From Chitinophagaceae bacterium (GTDB lineage: Bacteria > Bacteroidota > Bacteroidia > Chitinophagales > Chitinophagaceae): a DNA stretch of 27,367 nucleotides. This document shows positions 1 to 6,636 of the stretch, piece after piece. A program made the position numbers and the translations under genes. The notes below the pieces were generated by a model. That model saw only the letters and a list, made by a program, of their open reading frames with translations. It was not told the origin of the DNA and searched no databases. The stretch covers positions 1 to 27,367 of the forward strand of contig JACVCQ010000002.1 in assembly GCA_016741945.1 (NCBI GenBank), read 5' to 3'. Positions within the stretch are counted from its first letter, which is position 1. Each line of letters opens with the position of its first letter.

Positions 1-163
1 ACATTATATCTAATATATATCACTTAGCTCAATTCATTCTCTCCTGACCGGGAAATTGATGTATAACAGGACGGTATAAATCACGCACCTTCTCCCCATT
101 GTTCAGCAATGCCTGTAACAAATGAGCGCCTACTAAACCTGTTGCACCGGTAACAAGAATCAT
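1..163 (-). pseudogene. 5' part of an NAD-dependent epimerase/dehydratase gene, interrupted by in-frame stops
   Basis: Read on the minus strand from the ATG at 163, the frame gives MILVTGATGLVGAHLLQALL, the start of an extended short-chain dehydrogenase/epimerase with the GxxGxxG dinucleotide-binding motif (GATGLVG). The frame closes at a TGA (29-31) after 44 residues, whereas the family is normally about 300 residues or longer. Reading past this stop in the same frame gives A-K, a second TGA, then YILDIM. This resembles the usual W-x-x-G-D-I-L-D stretch of the family, so two sense codons appear to have become stops, with a nearby D-to-Y change. The gene runs off the window edge. It could be a real pseudogene, or base errors at a low-coverage sequence end. 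The N-terminal identity is clear; the explanation for the stops is not. Confidence 0.6.
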
Positions 164-229
164 GAAATAGATTTCAACGAAGTTAATCGAATGATGCGGA
201 TAACTGAAAAACCGAGAAGAGCAATGCTA

Positions 230-646
230 TTAAGAACATTTATTACAAAGCCCACTCACAACTAGGTCTTTTTGAAGGGCTTTAAAGCCATCGGGTAATG
301 CTACTTTAGGAACAGTTACATGATCCAGACATTAAGTAGTACCACAGGCATCGCACATAAAATGAACATGATCATCATGGTGATGACCCGCAGAACACTC
401 ATCCTTACACAAAGCGTATCGAACAGAGTTATCAGCAGTAGGAATGGTATGAATGATCCCTTTTTCTACAAAAGTTTGTAATGTACGGTAAATCGTTACT
501 CGATCGAATTCTATACCACTTTTACTTTCAATATCGGCATGTGCCAATGCACCATTGGCATCCAGAAAATGATGCAGGATTTTTTTCCTGCTTTCTGTAA
601 CGCTTAGGTGATTTTTTTTCAACAGATCTACGATTCGCTCTTGCAT
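230..646 (-). pseudogene. Fur-family metal-responsive repressor with one internal in-frame stop
   Basis: The open part (646 down to 332) encodes 104 residues of a ferric-uptake-regulator-family protein: winged-helix DNA-binding domain with recognition region FDRVTIYRTL (about 47-56), a His-rich metal-sensing stretch (GHHHDDHVHF, 87-96) and the first CxxC (C98, C101). Translation meets TAA at 332-334. The same frame then continues for 33 codons with textbook Fur C-terminus, CLDHVTVPKVALPDGF and a second CxxC (C134, C137), ending in TAA at 230-232. Full length would be about 138 residues, normal for the family. The second half of the structural zinc site lies beyond the stop, so the truncated product is probably inactive. 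The gene starts 3 nt after the SCO1 stop, so the two are probably one operon. Metal specificity (Fur, Zur or other) cannot be read from the sequence. Confidence 0.85.
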
Positions 647-649
647 GAT

Positions 650-1306
650 TTAGTTAGGATTGTTTGTAAAAATGCCATTCACAAAATTACCCGTTGCTTT
701 TTCTTTCAATAATATTCCGATATCTTTTTTCAACTTCTCCAGTTCATCTGCTTTTAATCCGTCATAAATCTGTGCACGTACTTTACCGGATTTATCTATC
801 AGTGCAAAAAACTGTGTATGGATAAACTGATCTTCAATCTTCTCAAAATTATTCTTAGGATCATCTAGCAAATACGAGTTACGTGCCATTTGGTACAAAC
901 TATCTTTGCTACCGGTCAACAACACCCATTTCTTAGTATCTATCTTCATGGAATCTGCATAAAATTTCAAACGAGGTACTGAATCGGTTTCGGGATCACA
1001 AGTATGTGCTACAATCATAAAATCTGGATTGTCTTTATAGGCTTCATAAACACCTTTCATACCTACATGCATTTTTGGACAAATTCCTTTGCAGGTAGTA
1101 AAGAAATATTCTACCACAGATACTTTCCCCAACATGTCTTTTTCAGTAAAGGGCACACCATCCTGATTCCGGAACATAAAAGGTTTCACATAACTTAATT
1201 GCGGTAGCTTTACCTTCCAATTATCCGTTCCACGAAACAGGAAATAATAAAAAGCAGCTACTAAAACTGCAAAAAACAATAAATAACCTATTAGCTTCTT
1301 ACTCAT
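650..1306 (-). CDS. SCO1/SenC/PrrC family copper-binding protein
   Basis: A 218-residue membrane-anchored thioredoxin-fold protein. Residues about 6-24 form one N-terminal hydrophobic anchor, so the domain faces the periplasm. The copper site of the family is present: C72 and C76 in the CKGICP motif (CxxxCP) and the distal H163 in FIHTQFF. SCO proteins deliver copper to, or reduce, the CuA site of cytochrome c oxidase; some act in thiol redox. I chose the ATG at 1306 (MSKKLIGY); an in-frame TTG two codons upstream is possible but less likely. A TAACTTTG promoter element lies 16 nt upstream of the ATG. The interrupted Fur gene follows 3 nt downstream and the MerC-like gene is divergent, which suggests a metal-responsive unit. 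Confidence 0.9.
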   Translation of the reverse strand: MSKKLIGYLLFFAVLVAAFYYFLFRGTDNWKVKLPQLSYVKPFMFRNQDGVPFTEKDMLGKVSVVEYFFTTCKGICPKMHVGMKGVYEAYKDNPDFMIVAHTCDPETDSVPRLKFYADSMKIDTKKWVLLTGSKDSLYQMARNSYLLDDPKNNFEKIEDQFIHTQFFALIDKSGKVRAQIYDGLKADELEKLKKDIGILLKEKATGNFVNGIFTNNPN

Positions 1307-1322
1307 AATCAATACTAAAGGA

Positions 1323-1330
1323 CAAAGTTA
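1323..1330 (-). promoter_or_regulatory. Predicted -7 element for the SCO1-fur operon
   Basis: On the minus strand this reads TAACTTTG, a full match to the Bacteroidota consensus TAnnTTTG, and ends 16 nt before the chosen ATG. I see no good TTTG at the expected -33 distance, so the promoter may be weak or need an activator. Confidence 0.5.
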
Positions 1331-1378
1331 CATCCCATTCTGTTCAATCTGGGTACACTAAAAAATATTGAAAATAAT

Positions 1379-1409
1379 TTTGCAACAATGTTGCATAGTT
1401 GTATTTTTG
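1379..1409 (+). promoter_or_regulatory. Predicted promoter of the MerC-like gene
   Basis: TTTG at 1379-1382 and TATTTTTG at 1402-1409 are separated by 19 nt, matching the Bacteroidota primary sigma factor pattern (TTTG, 19-21 nt, TAnnTTTG). The -7 element ends 7 nt before the ATG at 1417, so the mRNA should have almost no 5' leader. Confidence 0.65.
1381..1395 (+). promoter_or_regulatory. Perfect 7-1-7 palindrome, likely Fur-family operator
   Basis: TGCAACA, one A, then TGTTGCA: a perfect 15-bp inverted repeat with the 7-1-7 architecture typical of Fur-family boxes (Fur, Zur, PerR). It overlaps the TTTG -33 element of the MerC promoter, where a bound repressor would block RNA polymerase. The Fur-family gene lies in the divergent operon. 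That this regulator binds here is inference. Confidence 0.6.
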
Positions 1410-1416
1410 TCGCCAC

Positions 1417-1809
1417 ATGAACTTTAAGATCAATTGGGATGCTTTTGGAATAGCCACATCGGTAGCTTGTGCTATCCATTGTGCCTTACTTCCATTATTT
1501 ATTAGCAGTCTCCCTCTTTTTGGCCATAATATCATTGATAACAATGGGTTTGAATATGCCATGATTGCTTTGGCTTTTGCAGTAGGTACTTACTCATTGT
1601 ATCATGGCAGAAAAAAACACCATCACAGCTGGATACCGATGATCTTCTTTACAGTAGGTATTCTTCTTTTACTCAGCAAAGTCATCTGGCATTCCTGGGA
1701 ACTGTGGTTATTGATCCCTTCTGTAGCTTGTATCATTACAGCACATTACCTGAATTATCGCATGTGCAGGGTGCATAACCACGCACACAGCGACGACTGC
1801 AATCACTAA
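1417..1809 (+). CDS. MerC domain-containing membrane protein
   Basis: A 130-residue protein with about four membrane segments (near residues 15-35, 47-64, 70-92 and 93-115), matching the size and layout of MerC-type proteins. A cysteine pair in the first segment (C18 and C22, ACAIHC) and a His/Cys-rich tail (CRVHNHAHSDDCNH) are suited to metal binding. MerC proteins import mercuric ions in mer operons, but no merA, merR or merP is present here. In this setting, beside a Fur-family regulator and a SCO protein, another divalent metal such as zinc or copper is more plausible; that is inference. I chose the ATG at 1417 because the promoter -7 element ends at 1409; an in-frame ATG at 1399 would lie upstream of it. 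Its last bases overlap the convergent DtxR-type gene. Confidence 0.8.
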   Translation: MNFKINWDAFGIATSVACAIHCALLPLFISSLPLFGHNIIDNNGFEYAMIALAFAVGTYSLYHGRKKHHHSWIPMIFFTVGILLLLSKVIWHSWELWLLIPSVACIITAHYLNYRMCRVHNHAHSDDCNH

Positions 1810-2510
1810 GCTTTTTTCTTTGCGGTCTTTTTATTTTTCTTCTCGCAATCCTCACATACAATCACAATATTCTCTGCAAAACGCGGACTAACACTGGATT
1901 GCTTCCCATTCACTTCAATCTCTATTAATTCATCATAGGTTTGTCTGGCCAGCACTTTGATATGATTGTGCATACTCAGGCCTACCTTATCTACATACTG
2001 TAAAAAAGCTGCAGAATTATCTTTTACACCAATCATTTTACAATTATGTCCCACCTCTTCTTCATTCAAAGTTTTCTTAACCGGCATTTTCAGTTCACCC
2101 TTGGCCGTTGGAATGATATCGCCATGCGGATCAAAACTGGGATAGTTCAGGAGTTTATCCAATCGGTCAATCAGTTTCTGGCTTTGAATATGCTCCAGTT
2201 GTTCGGCTACTTCATGCACTTCATCCCAGGTAAAACCCAACTTCTCATATAAAAAAGTCTCCCATAAACGATGCTTACGAACCACTTCTATGGCCAATTT
2301 TCGTCCCTGAGCTGTTAGAGAGGATTTACCATATTTTTCATAATTGATCAGCTTTTTTTCCTTCAGCTTTTTCAACATATCGTTCGCTGTTGCTGGTTTT
2401 ACACCCAAATGTGCCGCCAATCCATTAGTACCTGCCTCTGTTTTAGGCGATTGTTCTAATGTGAGTTGTAATAAAGCCTTAAGATAATTCTCTTCCGTAG
2501 TAGATAACAT
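1806..2510 (-). CDS. DtxR/MntR-type metal-dependent transcriptional repressor
   Basis: A 234-residue regulator. The N-terminal winged helix (STTEENYLKAL through SSLTAQGRKLA, about residues 3-70) is followed by the helical dimerisation/metal-binding domain with RKHRLWETFL and the family pattern HEVAEQLEH...NYPSFDPHGDIIP. A C-terminal SH3/FeoA-like domain ends in a Lys-rich tail with CEDC. Members of this family repress iron or manganese uptake genes when metal-loaded; which metal is sensed here is not clear from sequence. I chose the ATG at 2510; GTG at 2513 is in frame just upstream. The gene is divergent from the TonB receptor, whose promoter contains a palindrome that could be its operator. 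The 3' end overlaps the MerC-like gene by 4 bp tail to tail. Confidence 0.9.
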   Translation of the reverse strand: MLSTTEENYLKALLQLTLEQSPKTEAGTNGLAAHLGVKPATANDMLKKLKEKKLINYEKYGKSSLTAQGRKLAIEVVRKHRLWETFLYEKLGFTWDEVHEVAEQLEHIQSQKLIDRLDKLLNYPSFDPHGDIIPTAKGELKMPVKKTLNEEEVGHNCKMIGVKDNSAAFLQYVDKVGLSMHNHIKVLARQTYDELIEIEVNGKQSSVSPRFAENIVIVCEDCEKKNKKTAKKKA

Positions 2511-2514
2511 CACA

Positions 2515-2522
2515 CAAAGATA
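2515..2522 (-). promoter_or_regulatory. Predicted -7 element of the DtxR-type gene
   Basis: Minus-strand TATCTTTG, a full TAnnTTTG match, followed by only 4 nt (TGTG) before the ATG. This spacing implies transcription starts at or very near the start codon, so the mRNA would be leaderless. No clear -33 element was found. Confidence 0.5.
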
Positions 2523-2541
2523 GCTGAAATAACAAACTTAT

Positions 2542-2573
2542 TTTGTTAGATATCCCTAACTTTTATACTTTTA
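2542..2573 (+). promoter_or_regulatory. Predicted promoter of the TonB receptor gene with an internal palindrome
   Basis: TTTG (2542-2545), 20 nt, then TACTTTTA (2566-2573, one mismatch to TAnnTTTG). Between them lies GTTAGATATCCCTAAC (2545-2560), an imperfect inverted repeat with GTTAG/CTAAC ends that recalls the TTAGG/CCTAA half-sites of DtxR/IdeR boxes. A second repeat, TAACAAA (2530-2536) and TTTGTTA (2542-2548), overlaps the -33 box. Both are placed for repression by the divergent DtxR-type protein; binding is inferred. Confidence 0.55.
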
Positions 2574-2600
2574 CACATCGAACAGCGTAAATGTTATTTT

Positions 2601-4883
2601 GTGAGACAGCTTTTGTATGTATTCTTCTTGGGATTCTTTTCTTTTTCGTCAAATGCCCAACAAGCATCAGTAGCAGGAAGAATCACACAATCGGGCAGTC
2701 CGATCGAACTGGCTACTATACGGTTATTAAATACCGCTATACAAGCCAGTTCAGATAGTAATGGATTTTATCAGTTACCAAATATCAACCCGGGAAGCTA
2801 TACTTTGGTAGTAGAACAAGTCGGTTATCAATCCTTTCGAAAAAAGATTCAAGTTAATACCGCACAATCTTTATTACTGGATATTCAATTGATACCCTCA
2901 CCCAACGCAATTACTGATGTAGTAGTAACCGGTACACTAAAAGAAGTAAGAAAAGCAGAAAGCCCGGTTCCGGTAGAAGTCTATACACAGACATTCTTCA
3001 AAAAAAATCCAACACCCAATATTTTTGATGCCTTACAACAAATCAATGGAGTAAGACCACAACTGAATTGTAATATCTGTAACACCGGAGATATCCATAT
3101 CAACGGATTGGAAGGTCCTTATACCATGGTATTAATTGATGGTATGCCAATCGTCAGCAGTTTGGCCTCTGTGTATGGGTTATCGGGTATCCCTAATGCA
3201 TTGGTAGAAAGAGTAGAAATTGTAAAAGGTCCGGCTTCATCATTGTATGGCAGCGAAGCGGTGGGTGGACTCATCAACATCATCACAAAAAAACCACAGC
3301 ATGCACCTTCGGTATATGTTGATTATATGCATACCAGTTGGAATGAAAAAAATGCAGACCTTGGTTTTGTTTGGAAGCCTATTCGTAAAGCACAGGTATT
3401 AACAGGTATTAATCTATATCACTATAATACACCGATCGATCACAATAAAGATGGATTTACAGATGTAACCCTACAACAACGGATCTCTGTTTTTCAAAAA
3501 TGGAATTTCCAACGTAAGGAAAACAGACTGCTTAGTTTAGCAGTACGTTATTATTATGAAGACAGATGGGGTGGAGAAATGAACTGGACAAAACAACTGA
3601 GAGGTGGTGATAGCATTTATGGAGAAAGTATTTATACCAAAAGATGGGAACTAACCGGTCAATACCAATTACCGGTAAAAGAAAAGATTTTATATGCGGT
3701 TTCATTCAATGATCATGATCAAGATAGTAGATATGGAACTACTTCTTATATCGCCCGACAAAAAATTTTCTTTCATCAGCTTACCTGGGATAAAAAATCA
3801 GGAGTTCATGATTTATTAGCAGGTCTTACGGCTCGCCATACCTTTTATGATGATAACACACCAGCAACAACCGATCCTATTTCAGCGAAAAATCTTCCTA
3901 CACAAAATTGGTTACCCGGTATTTTTCTACAAGATGAAATTCGATTGAATACAGCGCAACAATTGTTATTGGGATTACGCTATGACAAACATGAGGTACA
4001 TGGAAATATCATCACACCCCGCTTGGCATTCAAATGGAAAACGGGAGATCAGGAAAGTCTGCGCATGAATGCTGGTAGCGGTTTCAGGGTAGTGAATTTA
4101 TTTACAGAAGATCACGCCGCATTAACAGGAGCCAGAAAAGTGGTGATTAAAAATGAATTGAAACCGGAACGGTCGTACAATATCAATCTAAACTATTCTA
4201 AAAAACTACTCACCAAAAGAGGTGTGATTTGGAACTTTGATGTTTCTGCCTGGTACACTTATTTTAATAATCGCATCATTGCAGATTATGAAACCAATCC
4301 GAATGAGATCAATTATGACAACCTGAATGGATATGCCATCAGCAAAGGCATTACCCTCAATACGGAACTGAGTTTACTGAATGGCTTAAAAGGCATGGCG
4401 GGCATTACCTTACAAGAAGTAGCCACTGTTGATCAGGGAATAAAGACGCAACAAATTCTCACTGAAAAAATAACGGGTACTTGGTCACTTTCCTATCGTA
4501 TTAAACCATGGAATCTGGGCATTGACTATACCGGTAATTTTTATGGTCCGATGCGATTGCCACTACTTGGTCCATTAGATCCCCGCAAAGCTACTTCACC
4601 ACTTTGGAGTATTCAGAATATCCAATTTGTATTTTCAGGTATGCGTTCTGTTGAATGGTATGGTGGCGTAAAAAATTTACTCAATTGGACACCCAATAAA
4701 GGCAACCCTTTTATCATTGCCCGAACCCATGATCCTTTTGATAAGCAAGTGGCATACAATGCCAATGGACAAGTTGAAGCAACTCCTGATAATCCTTATG
4801 CATTGAGTTTTGATCCTACTTATGTCTATGCACCCAATCAGGGAATTCGATTCTTTTTGGGGATGAGGGTTTCTATAAAATAA
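2601..4883 (+). CDS. TonB-dependent outer-membrane receptor, probably for a metal or metal chelate
   Basis: A 760-residue outer-membrane transporter. A signal peptide (about residues 1-19, ending SNA-Q) precedes a carboxypeptidase-regulatory-like domain (about 20-105), a TonB plug domain (about 110-225, with VLIDGMPI, VERVEIVKGPASSLYGSEA and GLINIITKKP), and a beta-barrel to the C-terminus. The plug carries two unusual cysteines in the stretch NCNICNTGDIHINGLEGPY, which could bind metal. The start is GTG at 2601; no ATG gives a better signal peptide. It is not a SusC homologue (too short, no SusD partner). The divergent DtxR-type repressor and the palindrome in its promoter suggest repression when metal is plentiful. 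The exact ligand (iron, manganese, copper, haem or a siderophore) is unknown. Confidence 0.9.
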   Translation: MRQLLYVFFLGFFSFSSNAQQASVAGRITQSGSPIELATIRLLNTAIQASSDSNGFYQLPNINPGSYTLVVEQVGYQSFRKKIQVNTAQSLLLDIQLIPSPNAITDVVVTGTLKEVRKAESPVPVEVYTQTFFKKNPTPNIFDALQQINGVRPQLNCNICNTGDIHINGLEGPYTMVLIDGMPIVSSLASVYGLSGIPNALVERVEIVKGPASSLYGSEAVGGLINIITKKPQHAPSVYVDYMHTSWNEKNADLGFVWKPIRKAQVLTGINLYHYNTPIDHNKDGFTDVTLQQRISVFQKWNFQRKENRLLSLAVRYYYEDRWGGEMNWTKQLRGGDSIYGESIYTKRWELTGQYQLPVKEKILYAVSFNDHDQDSRYGTTSYIARQKIFFHQLTWDKKSGVHDLLAGLTARHTFYDDNTPATTDPISAKNLPTQNWLPGIFLQDEIRLNTAQQLLLGLRYDKHEVHGNIITPRLAFKWKTGDQESLRMNAGSGFRVVNLFTEDHAALTGARKVVIKNELKPERSYNINLNYSKKLLTKRGVIWNFDVSAWYTYFNNRIIADYETNPNEINYDNLNGYAISKGITLNTELSLLNGLKGMAGITLQEVATVDQGIKTQQILTEKITGTWSLSYRIKPWNLGIDYTGNFYGPMRLPLLGPLDPRKATSPLWSIQNIQFVFSGMRSVEWYGGVKNLLNWTPNKGNPFIIARTHDPFDKQVAYNANGQVEATPDNPYALSFDPTYVYAPNQGIRFFLGMRVSIK

Positions 4884-4920
4884 GTGACTGCAGACTAAGA
4901 TCAGAGGAGGATGGACTGCA

Positions 4921-4997
4921 GATTTCTGATGTCGGATGTCTGATTTGGTATTTTTTCCCATTCAAATACTTATATCAGACATCCGACATCAGAAATC
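4921..4997. repeat. Perfect 24-bp inverted repeat between convergent genes
   Basis: Arms 4921-4944 and 4974-4997 are exact reverse complements over 24 bases, with a 29-nt AT-rich loop. Each arm is itself built of short repeated units (GATGTC, GGATGTC, TCTGAT). A 9-bp direct repeat GACTGCAGA (4887-4895 and 4914-4922) flanks the left arm. It sits between the 3' ends of the TonB receptor gene and cysS and could act as a bidirectional terminator. Its length and internal repetition look more like a REP- or MITE-type dispersed element. Confidence 0.8.
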
Positions 4998-5005
4998 AAA
5001 ACATT

Positions 5006-6511
5006 CTACTGAATCGTATAACTCACCCCACCATCTTTTTCATCTTTCAGTTGCACTCCCAACGCCGCTAATTCATTACGGATCTTGTCGCTGGTCATAA
5101 AATCTTTTCTCTGTTTTGCTTCTTTGCGGATATCAATCAATAACTGTAATACACCATCGAGTTTGCCGTCATCGGCTCTTCTTTCACCGGTGAGACCAAA
5201 AATATCTTCGACATATATTTTCATTTGCTGCTGCAGCATCTGAAGAGTAGCTCCACTAATGGCATTCACTGCTATGTGTTTATCCTTGATAGAGTTGATG
5301 ACTGAACTCAATTCAAACATATTAGCAAGCACTTTTGCAGTATTCAAATCATCATTCATGAACTCATCAAATTCACGGATTTGAGTAGCTGTTTTTTCAT
5401 CTAATGATTTATCCGAAGCGGTTACCTGAGCATCAAAATTTTGCTTCATTAACCATTCATAGGCTTCCCAAAGTCGACGTAATGCTTTTTCGGATGCCTG
5501 TAATGCTTCATTGCTAAAATCGAGCGTACCACGATAATGACTTTGCAGAATAAAGAACCTTACCGTCATCGGATGATATGCCTGTGTTAAGATCGGATGT
5601 GTTCCTTCAAACAGCTCACTCAGCTTAATCACATTGTTATAACTCTTACCCATCTTCTTTCCGTTGATGGTAATCATATTATTATGTAACCAATAACGAG
5701 CAGGCGTTTTATGATTGCAAACCGTACTCTGTGCAATTTCACATTCATGATGTGGGAACTGAAGATCCATACCACCGCCATGAATATCAAACTGATCGCC
5801 CAAATACTTATTACTCATGGCCGAACATTCGATATGCCATCCCGGAAAACCTTCACCCCATGGACTTTGCCAACGCATGATATGTTCAGGTGGGGCATGC
5901 TTCCATAAGGCAAAATCACTTTTGTTTCGTTTTTCTTCTTGATTATCCAGTTCACGGGTAGTATCAATCTGATCATCAAGTACCCTTCCACTAAGCATGC
6001 CATAAGGCAACCCCTTTTGGGAGAAATCAGTATTATATTTTTCTACATCGAAATAAACAGAGCCATTGGCTTCGTAAGCATACCCGTCTGCAATAATCTT
6101 TTTGATCATTTCAATTTGTTCAACAATATGTCCGGTAGCAGTAGGTTCAATGCTAGGTTGCAGGTTATTGAAACGAGCCATAGCCCAGTGATACAAATTG
6201 GTATATTTTTGTACCAACTCCATCGGCTCTAATTTTTCCAATACCGCCTTTTTACTGATCTTATCTTCTGCCTCTCTTCCTTCTTCTTCAAAATGTCCGG
6301 CATCTGTAATATTTCTAACATATCGAACCTTATACCCCAAATACATGAGATAGCGATACACCACATCGAATGTAATAAAAGGACGTGCATGTCCGAGATG
6401 ACTCTCTCCACTGACAGTAGGTCCACACACATACATACCTACATAAGGGGGATTAATGGCTTCGAAAACTTCTTTTTTCCGGGTTAATGAGTTATAAACT
6501 TTTAGTGACAT
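5006..6511 (-). CDS. cysS: Cysteine--tRNA ligase (cysteinyl-tRNA synthetase)
   Basis: A 501-residue class I aminoacyl-tRNA synthetase that charges tRNA-Cys in the cytoplasm. The HIGH motif appears as HLGH (38-41) in SGESHLGHARPF and KMSKS as KMGKS (286-290). The zinc ligands that discriminate cysteine line up as C29 (YVCGPTV), C229 (GWHIECSAM), H254 and E258 (FPHHECE). The C-terminal helical anticodon-binding region is present, and the length is normal for the phylum. The start ATG at 6511 (MSLKVYNSL) is well supported. A 13-codon reading frame with six consecutive Cys codons lies 67 nt upstream on the same strand, which suggests that expression responds to charged tRNA-Cys or cysteine supply. 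It is convergent with the TonB receptor gene. Confidence 0.97.
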   Translation of the reverse strand: MSLKVYNSLTRKKEVFEAINPPYVGMYVCGPTVSGESHLGHARPFITFDVVYRYLMYLGYKVRYVRNITDAGHFEEEGREAEDKISKKAVLEKLEPMELVQKYTNLYHWAMARFNNLQPSIEPTATGHIVEQIEMIKKIIADGYAYEANGSVYFDVEKYNTDFSQKGLPYGMLSGRVLDDQIDTTRELDNQEEKRNKSDFALWKHAPPEHIMRWQSPWGEGFPGWHIECSAMSNKYLGDQFDIHGGGMDLQFPHHECEIAQSTVCNHKTPARYWLHNNMITINGKKMGKSYNNVIKLSELFEGTHPILTQAYHPMTVRFFILQSHYRGTLDFSNEALQASEKALRRLWEAYEWLMKQNFDAQVTASDKSLDEKTATQIREFDEFMNDDLNTAKVLANMFELSSVINSIKDKHIAVNAISGATLQMLQQQMKIYVEDIFGLTGERRADDGKLDGVLQLLIDIRKEAKQRKDFMTSDKIRNELAALGVQLKDEKDGGVSYTIQ

Positions 6512-6549
6512 GCTTGTAAATTAGAGAAATAATCAGGATACCTAAAATA

Positions 6550-6620
6550 ATGAAACAGCAGATCTGGAACAGTCCGTATTAACAGCAGCAACAACAGCAA
6601 GAGAGGTATTTCTGTTTCAT
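6550..6620 (-). promoter_or_regulatory. Candidate cis-regulatory RNA fold ahead of cysS
   Basis: The first nine bases of the Cys leader frame, ATGAAACAG (6612-6620 read on minus), are perfectly complementary to CTGTTTCAT further downstream (6550-6558 on minus), 39 nt before cysS. CTGTT also occurs within the Cys codon run, across its end, and once more in between, so alternative pairings with AAACAG are possible. No convincing Rho-independent terminator with a U-run was found, so the mechanism (attenuation, Rho access or translational control) is open. Confidence 0.45.
6579..6620 (-). CDS. Predicted poly-cysteine leader peptide upstream of cysS
   Basis: A 14-codon frame on the minus strand reads MKQKYLSCCCCCC and then TAA. 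The six Cys codons are a mix (TGC TGT TGT TGC TGC TGT), which hints that the amino acid, not the DNA repeat, is what matters. It lies between the stop of the endonuclease-like gene (6637) and the start of cysS (6511). A run of codons for the amino acid handled by the next gene is the hallmark of leader peptides that sense aminoacyl-tRNA by ribosome stalling (as known for trp, his, leu and thr operons, and for Cys-rich small frames in actinobacteria). The function is inferred. The alternative is a chance short CAR-type trinucleotide repeat; in the other two frames it would read Ala/Val or Leu, but neither of those has the start codon. Confidence 0.75.
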   Translation of the reverse strand: MKQKYLSCCCCCC

Positions 6621-6627
6621 GATACTG

Positions 6628-6635
6628 CGAAGATA
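6628..6635 (-). promoter_or_regulatory. Possible -7 element for the leader-cysS transcript
   Basis: Minus-strand TATCTTCG matches TAnnTTTG at seven of eight positions and lies 7 nt before the leader ATG, just after the stop of the upstream gene. There is no strong -33 element. It would give cysS its own promoter with the leader at the very 5' end. Confidence 0.3.
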
Positions 6636-6636
6636 T

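Noticed and set aside
332..334. TAA in the Fur gene as programmed recoding
   Set aside because: TAA is not a selenocysteine or pyrrolysine codon, other genes here end in TAA normally, and no readthrough signal is seen; mutation or sequence error is simpler.
1399..1416. Longer MerC-like protein starting at 1399
   Set aside because: That ATG lies upstream of the predicted -7 element (1402-1409), and the extra residues do not fit the family N-terminus.
1399..1809. Mercury resistance operon
   Set aside because: Only a MerC-like gene is present; there is no merR, merT, merP or merA nearby.
6579..6620. The Cys-codon run as a plain trinucleotide microsatellite
   Set aside because: Considered seriously, but the start codon is in the Cys frame, synonymous codons are mixed, a stop follows at once, and the next gene is cysS.
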